Shown here: positions 12,931 to 17,537 of the stretch, one piece after another
How positions within the stretch are numbered: the first letter of the stretch is position 1
Layout: each line of letters begins with the position of its first letter
Assembly: GCA_937860195.1 (NCBI GenBank)
Contig: CALMBN010000308.1
Coordinates: 1-17,537 of the forward strand
Origin: an uncultured Novosphingobium sp.
Lineage (GTDB): Bacteria; Pseudomonadota; Alphaproteobacteria; Sphingomonadales; Sphingomonadaceae
Reading direction: 5' to 3'
DNA length: 17,537 nucleotides
Translations under genes and position numbers: made by a program
The notes under the pieces: model-generated
Seen by the model: the letters and a program-made list of their open reading frames with translations, nothing else
Database searches by the model: none
Told to the model about the DNA's origin: nothing

Positions 12931-15638
12931 GTTTCGATCTCCAGTTTTTCACCGAAAGTCACGGCCCAGGCGGCGGCAACAGCCCGGCGCGATTCGGCCA
13001 ATTTGTCCAGCAACCCCTGCCAGTCGCTGCATTGGCAGGCGCTGGCAAGCGCCGCGCGGGCAGCGACGGGTGGCTCCTCGGCATCGGGGGCGAGCAGGCG
13101 GGCGGCGATCAGGAACCCGCCGAGGGTGCGGTGGGCGCCGAGCATCGCCGGATCGAGAGTTCCGGCCTCGACCAGCAGCGCCAGTGCAGCCGGAATCGCC
13201 GGGACCAGCCCCAGATGATCGCGCAACTGCAGGAAGTGAACGATGAATTCGATATCGACCAGCCCGCCGCGCACCGCCTTTACATCGAGCGGTCCCTTGG
13301 CGGGTTTATGCTCGGCCATCGTGGAGCGCATCTCCAGCACGTCGGTGCGCAGCTTGGCTGGATCGCGGTCCAGTTCGAGCACGGAACGGACGATCGCGTC
13401 CAGTGCCGTGCTCCCGTCAGTCGGGCCATATAGAACCCGCGCCCGGGCCAGTGCCATATGCTCCCAGGTCCAGGCGGATTCGCGCTGGTATAGGGCAAAA
13501 CTGTCCAGACTGACCGCGATCGGCCCCTGCGCGCCCGACGGCCGCAGCCGAACGTCGACCTCGTAAAGCGGACCCTCTGCCGTCGGCACAGAGAGGGCCG
13601 CGATTACCCGCTGGGCCAGCCGGTTGAAATAGAGCGTTGCGCCAAGCGGCCTCGCGCCATCGCTTTCCGCGCTGTGTTCGCCAGTGAACAGGAACACCAG
13701 ATCGAGATCCGATGCATGGGTCAGTGCTCCGCCGCCGAGCCGTCCATAGCCCATGATCAACAGATTGCCCCCGGCGATCCTCCCATGAACCTTTTCGAAC
13801 TCGGCAGTGGCGGCATTGGCCAGAACGGTGAGCGCTGCTTCGGCCACCCGGCAGAGTGCCTGGCCGATTTCCGCCGGATCGCGGTGGCCCTCGATCAGCT
13901 GGACCCCCAGTTTGAACCGCAATTCGCCAACCCCGCGCCGGGTCCGGTCGAGCAGGCGTTCGTAATCATCGCCTGCCTCCCCGGCGGACAATCGCTCGAT
14001 CAGGTCGTCGACCGGACCGGGCAGATCAAAGGCGGTGGCATCAATCAGCGGATCGAGCAGGTCGGCCCGGCGCGCGAGTGCATCGGCCAGCGGCGGGGCA
14101 AGTCCAAGAATTCGGGCGAGCAACTCGCCGAGGGCCGGCCGCGCTTCGAGCAGGCGGAACAGGTTGACCGCGCTGGGCAGGCTCGCCAGCAATTGCTCCC
14201 AGCGCAGCAATGCGCGATCCGGCTCGGGCCCATGGGCAAAGGCGGCCAGCAAGGGCAACAGCATGGCATCGAACGCCTCGCGCGCGGCATCGCTGCGCAA
14301 TGCTCGCAATTTGCCTGATCGCCAGCCCTCGATCCGGGCAGCGAGCGCTTCAGGATCGGCAAAGCCAAGTTTGGCGATTTCGCCTTCAAGCGCCGCGCCG
14401 CCGGGGGCGGGCATCGCCGCAATCGGGCTGTCGTCGGCATATTGCGCGATCAATGTGTCATACCGGCTGCCGACCGCTTCGGTGATTGCTGCCAATTCGG
14501 CGACCAGCGCTGCCCCGCTTTCCAGCCCTTCAAGCCGCGCGACATTGTCGAGCGCGATGGGATCGAGCGGAAGCGAATGGGTCTGCTGGTCGGCCACCAT
14601 CTGGAGTCGATGCTCGATCGTACGCAACCGGTCATAGCTTTCACCCAGCACCTGGGCATCGCCCGGATCGATCAATCCGGCCCCGGCCAGCGCATCAAGA
14701 CTGGCCCGCGTGCCGCGAAGCCGCAGTGCAGGATTGCGTCCACCGTGGATCAACTGATGGGTCTGGGCATAGAATTCGACCTCGCGGATGCCTCCGCGCC
14801 CTTGCTTGAGGTTGAATCCGGGGCCCGCGCGCGAGGGGCCGGTGTGGTTGGCGCGAATCCGCTTGGTCAATCGGCCGATGTCAGCCAACGCTCCGAAATC
14901 AAGGCTCCGGCGCCAGACGAAGGGCCGGATCGCAGAGAGGAACGCCTCACCGGCTGCCACGTCTCCAGCGCAGGCGCGGGCGCGGATGAACGCGGCGCGC
15001 TCCCACGCCAGGGCTGAGCTTTCATAGTGGCTCAGCGCCGCCTCGATCGGGATCGCCAGCGGGCTGACCTCACTCGCTGGCCGCAGCCGCAGATCGACCC
15101 GGAAAACATAACCCTCGTGATCGACATGGCTGAGCAGTTGCATCAGAGTGCGGGCGACCCGCTGAGCTGCTTCGCCCGGCTCGTCGCGCGCCCGCCGGGG
15201 CAGGAGCTCTGGTTCATAGAGCAGGATCGGGTCGATGTCGGAGCTGTAATTGAGTTCGCGGGCGCCGTGCTTGCCCAGCGCCAACGCGATAAACCCGGCG
15301 GGTTCGGCGCCGGGAACGCGTGCCTGAATCGCGGCGGCGATGGCCGTATCCATCGCGCGGTCAGCAAAGTCGGACAGTTCTTCGACCACGCGGGTGAGCG
15401 CGAATTCCCCGGCCAGATCACCAACCGCCAACGCCAGTGCCAGCGCCAGTCGCTCGCGCCGCAGTGCTGCGCCGACATCGGGAGCATTGACGCCGGCCGC
15501 TTTGGCCCAGACCAGCGCTGCTTCGCCTTGCCCGGCCGCCAGCAAGGTTTCGAGTTCGGGCAGCCGATTCAGCCCCTGCGCCAGAAACGGCGCATGGGTG
15601 CGGGCGCGGAGCAAGGCGTGGGTCCAATCGACGCTCAT
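12927..15638 (-). CDS. glnE: Bifunctional glutamine synthetase adenylyltransferase/adenylyl-removing enzyme
   Basis: GlnE adds or removes AMP on glutamine synthetase in response to PII proteins and glutamine. The 903-residue product has two nucleotidyltransferase domains. The N-terminal, AMP-removing one has GKHGARELNYSSDIDP (about residues 122-137). The C-terminal, adenylylating one has GYGRLGGGALTHASDLDLVF at about 635-655. Between and after them are the helical GlnD/GlnE-type segments (GRGGIREVEFYAQTHQLIHG, RGGLVDIEFIVHFLQLR). It is a little shorter than the roughly 945-residue E. coli protein. I prefer ATG 15638 to the TTG at 15677, though neither has a strong ribosome binding site. bcp follows with a four-base overlap. 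Confidence 0.95.
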   Translation of the reverse strand: MSVDWTHALLRARTHAPFLAQGLNRLPELETLLAAGQGEAALVWAKAAGVNAPDVGAALRRERLALALALAVGDLAGEFALTRVVEELSDFADRAMDTAIAAAIQARVPGAEPAGFIALALGKHGARELNYSSDIDPILLYEPELLPRRARDEPGEAAQRVARTLMQLLSHVDHEGYVFRVDLRLRPASEVSPLAIPIEAALSHYESSALAWERAAFIRARACAGDVAAGEAFLSAIRPFVWRRSLDFGALADIGRLTKRIRANHTGPSRAGPGFNLKQGRGGIREVEFYAQTHQLIHGGRNPALRLRGTRASLDALAGAGLIDPGDAQVLGESYDRLRTIEHRLQMVADQQTHSLPLDPIALDNVARLEGLESGAALVAELAAITEAVGSRYDTLIAQYADDSPIAAMPAPGGAALEGEIAKLGFADPEALAARIEGWRSGKLRALRSDAAREAFDAMLLPLLAAFAHGPEPDRALLRWEQLLASLPSAVNLFRLLEARPALGELLARILGLAPPLADALARRADLLDPLIDATAFDLPGPVDDLIERLSAGEAGDDYERLLDRTRRGVGELRFKLGVQLIEGHRDPAEIGQALCRVAEAALTVLANAATAEFEKVHGRIAGGNLLIMGYGRLGGGALTHASDLDLVFLFTGEHSAESDGARPLGATLYFNRLAQRVIAALSVPTAEGPLYEVDVRLRPSGAQGPIAVSLDSFALYQRESAWTWEHMALARARVLYGPTDGSTALDAIVRSVLELDRDPAKLRTDVLEMRSTMAEHKPAKGPLDVKAVRGGLVDIEFIVHFLQLRDHLGLVPAIPAALALLVEAGTLDPAMLGAHRTLGGFLIAARLLAPDAEEPPVAARAALASACQCSDWQGLLDKLAESRRAVAAAWAVTFGEKLEIET

Positions 15639-15760
15639 TGTGGACACGGCGATGCCGCTTTGCCGCGCGCCGATCAAGTTGTTCGTCGTGCGGCCCTTGC
15701 GCAGCGGGCGGGGCTTTGCCAGTTAGCGCGCACTGCCTCTTCCCAAGGAATGGTGCTCCG
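15639..15760. promoter_or_regulatory. Divergent promoter region of glnE and the M28 peptidase
   Basis: The 122 bases between two divergent starts must hold promoters for both genes. The only clear element is AAGGA at 15745-15749, eleven bases before the peptidase ATG. No consensus -35/-10 pair stands out. Confidence 0.4.
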
Positions 15761-17476
15761 ATGCTGTTTTCCCGCAAGACCTTTGTCCCGCTCGCCTTGA
15801 TCGGTGCTGCAATATTGGCGGTCGGCGCGACTGCCCGCGCCCCGAAAGGCGCGGCGAAGCCTGCGCCGGTGCCGATGGCGATGGCGATCCCGACCGTCGC
15901 AGCCCCGGCGATTTCGCTCGATACGCTCAAATCGGTGACGCGCGAGTTGGCATCTGATGCCTACGAAGGCCGCGGCCCAGCCACTCCGGCTGAGGACAAG
16001 ACAGTCGCCTACATCATCAAGCGCTTCAAGGAAGCAGGGCTGCAGCCCGGCAACAAGGGTAGCTGGGTGCAAGGCGTGCCAACGCTGGAGATCGAGGCCA
16101 AGAACACCAGCCCTTTCACTGTGACGGCTGGCGGACAAACGCTCAGCTTTGCGCCGGGTGCAGACTATGTCGCAGGCTCATACAGGTTTGTGCCGCGAAC
16201 AGAGATCAAGGATGCGCCGCTGGTCTTCGTTGGTCACGGGATCGTCGCCCCTGAACTCGGCTGGAACGATTATGCCGGGATCGACATGAAGGGCAAGATC
16301 GCGGTGATCCTGGTCAACGACCCTGACTATGCCGCAAAGGATGAGGCCGGGCTCTTCAAGGGCAAGCGGATGACCTATTACGGACGCTGGACCTACAAGT
16401 TCGAAGAGGCTGCCCGGCAGGGTGCGGCGGGCGCGCTGATCGTCCATGATGCCTTTCCGGCGGCCTATGGCTGGCAAGTGGTCAATTCCAGCTGGACCGG
16501 CCCGCAGCTGTTCATCCAGCAGGCCGACAACGGGATGAGCAACACGCTCGCCAACGGCTGGATGCAAAAGAGCGCGGCAGAGGCGATCTTCAAGGCCTCG
16601 GGCAAGGATTTTTCCGCGCTCGACAGGGCTGCCAAGGCCAAGGGTTTCAAGCCGGTTGTGCTCGGCGCGAGTGGCAGCCTGAGTTTTGACAACACCGTGC
16701 GCAAAGCGGTCAGCCGCAATGTGATCGGGATCATGCCGGGCAAAAAGCGGCCGAACGAATATGTCCTCTATACTGGCCACTGGGACCATCTGGGCAAATG
16801 CAATGCCGACAAGACTGGCGATGATATCTGCAATGGCGCAATCGACAATGCTACCGGGATCGCCGCGCTGGTCGCGATTGCCGAAGCCAACAAGGCAGCC
16901 GGAGCGGCGGATCGCAGCCAGATATTCCTGGCAGTGACGATGGAGGAATCGGGGCTGCTCGGCTCGAAATACTACGCCGAAAATCCGGTCTATTCGCTTT
17001 CCAGAACGGCAGGCGGGGTCAACATGGACGCGATCGGCATGGGCGGTGTCGCTCGCGATGTGCAGGTAACCGGCGGCGACAAGAACGAACTGACGGCGTT
17101 TCTCAAGGCGGCGCTGAAAGCGATGGGGCTGTATCAAACATCTGAGGATCATTCCGAGCGCGGCTATTATTACCGCAGCGATCACTTCAGCTTCGCCAAG
17201 CGCGGCGTGCCAATGTTCGCAGTCGGGCGCGGATCGGACTGGGTCAAGGGCGGCAAGGCCGCCGGTGAGGCGGCAGGCGAAGACTACACCGTCAACCGTT
17301 ACCACCAGCCCAGCGACGAATATGACGAAAGCTGGGACTGGTCCGGCCCGGTTCAGGATGTAACGCTGTATTATCGGCTCGGGCGGATGCTGGCGATGAG
17401 CAGCGCCTGGCCCAACTGGCACAAGGGTGACGAATTCCGCGCGGTGCGCGACAAGAGCCGCAGCGGCGGGAAGTAG
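15761..17476 (+). CDS. Secreted M28 family aminopeptidase with PA domain
   Basis: A 571-residue exported zinc peptidase. Residues 1-25 form a signal peptide (LFSRKTFVPLALIGAAILAV). A PA-type inserted domain lies at about 130-260, with DAPLVFVGHGIVAPELGWND and RQGAAGALIVHDAF. The M28 catalytic core follows: VLYTGHWDHLG (first zinc ligands, about 335-345), GAIDNATGIAAL (bridging Asp), VTMEESGLLGS (Glu-Glu, base and ligand), NMDAIG (Asp), and YHQPSDEYD (His) near 515. All expected ligands are present, so it should be active against peptides in the periplasm or outside. Length is usual for the group. AAGGA at 15745-15749 supports the ATG. Confidence 0.93.
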   Translation: MLFSRKTFVPLALIGAAILAVGATARAPKGAAKPAPVPMAMAIPTVAAPAISLDTLKSVTRELASDAYEGRGPATPAEDKTVAYIIKRFKEAGLQPGNKGSWVQGVPTLEIEAKNTSPFTVTAGGQTLSFAPGADYVAGSYRFVPRTEIKDAPLVFVGHGIVAPELGWNDYAGIDMKGKIAVILVNDPDYAAKDEAGLFKGKRMTYYGRWTYKFEEAARQGAAGALIVHDAFPAAYGWQVVNSSWTGPQLFIQQADNGMSNTLANGWMQKSAAEAIFKASGKDFSALDRAAKAKGFKPVVLGASGSLSFDNTVRKAVSRNVIGIMPGKKRPNEYVLYTGHWDHLGKCNADKTGDDICNGAIDNATGIAALVAIAEANKAAGAADRSQIFLAVTMEESGLLGSKYYAENPVYSLSRTAGGVNMDAIGMGGVARDVQVTGGDKNELTAFLKAALKAMGLYQTSEDHSERGYYYRSDHFSFAKRGVPMFAVGRGSDWVKGGKAAGEAAGEDYTVNRYHQPSDEYDESWDWSGPVQDVTLYYRLGRMLAMSSAWPNWHKGDEFRAVRDKSRSGGK

Positions 17477-17525
17477 CGGGGGCTAGAGCAAGGTGCGCGA
17501 AATGTGAATCGCTTCACCCCCACAT

Positions 17526-17537
17526 CCGTTCATCCTG
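17526..17537. repeat. Start of a second REP-like repeat, cut by the window end
   Basis: CCGTTCATCCTG is identical to the first 12 bases of the left arm at 6272-6283 and begins 50 bases after the M28 peptidase stop. A small hairpin, GTGAA-TCGC-TTCAC (17504-17517), lies just before it. Twelve bases is a short match, but it starts at the same point and ends only because the window does. Confidence 0.6.

Noticed and set aside
16178..17422. Minus-strand frame of 414 codons
   Set aside because: Antisense to the M28 catalytic core, which has all expected zinc ligands on the plus strand.

Overview
The window is about 17.5 kb of high-GC DNA from an alphaproteobacterium, most likely Sphingomonadales (Sphingomonas/Novosphingobium/Erythrobacter-like). 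The grounds are an RcdA/DUF1465 protein, GlnE, a DUF4870-type membrane protein, the codon use, and a 'CCGTTCATCCTGAGCCTGTCGAAGG'-type interspersed repeat common in this group. This assignment is an inference from protein character; no search was run. There are no rRNA or tRNA genes, CRISPR arrays or complete insertion sequences.

Left block, plus strand (1-2535): the C-terminal two thirds of a UDP-N-acetyl-D-mannosamine dehydrogenase (WecC) whose first ~16 codons come from something else, then a DUF3592-like membrane protein, a small lipoprotein and a DUF4870-type membrane protein. It converges on a minus-strand set (2607-5388) read in the order CaiB/BaiF CoA-transferase, degenerate Gdt1/UPF0016-like membrane protein, 6-phosphogluconolactonase, Nudix hydrolase. 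Two of these junctions overlap, so this is probably one operon.

Middle (about 5500-7159) is an accessory patch: a RelE/Gp49-like toxin and XRE antitoxin pair driven by a near-perfect sigma70 promoter that appears to give a leaderless mRNA, a large palindromic REP-like repeat, the last 43 codons of a lost GIY-YIG nuclease gene, and a DUF2971 gene joined to the end of nadA by a 4-base overlap.

Right block, mostly minus strand (7156-15638): nadA, a membrane protein gene broken by one in-frame amber codon, a DUF4230 protein, an MBL-fold hydrolase, rcdA, an M23 peptidase with its own terminator, then glnE-bcp (overlapping). Divergent from glnE is a secreted M28 aminopeptidase (15761-17476). The last 12 bases of the window begin a second copy of the REP-like repeat.

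Most of the window is ordinary housekeeping sequence. The points worth attention are the chimeric 5' end of wecC, the leaderless toxin-antitoxin promoter with an operator-like inverted repeat, the nuclease remnant/DUF2971 patch fused to nadA, and the amber-interrupted membrane gene.
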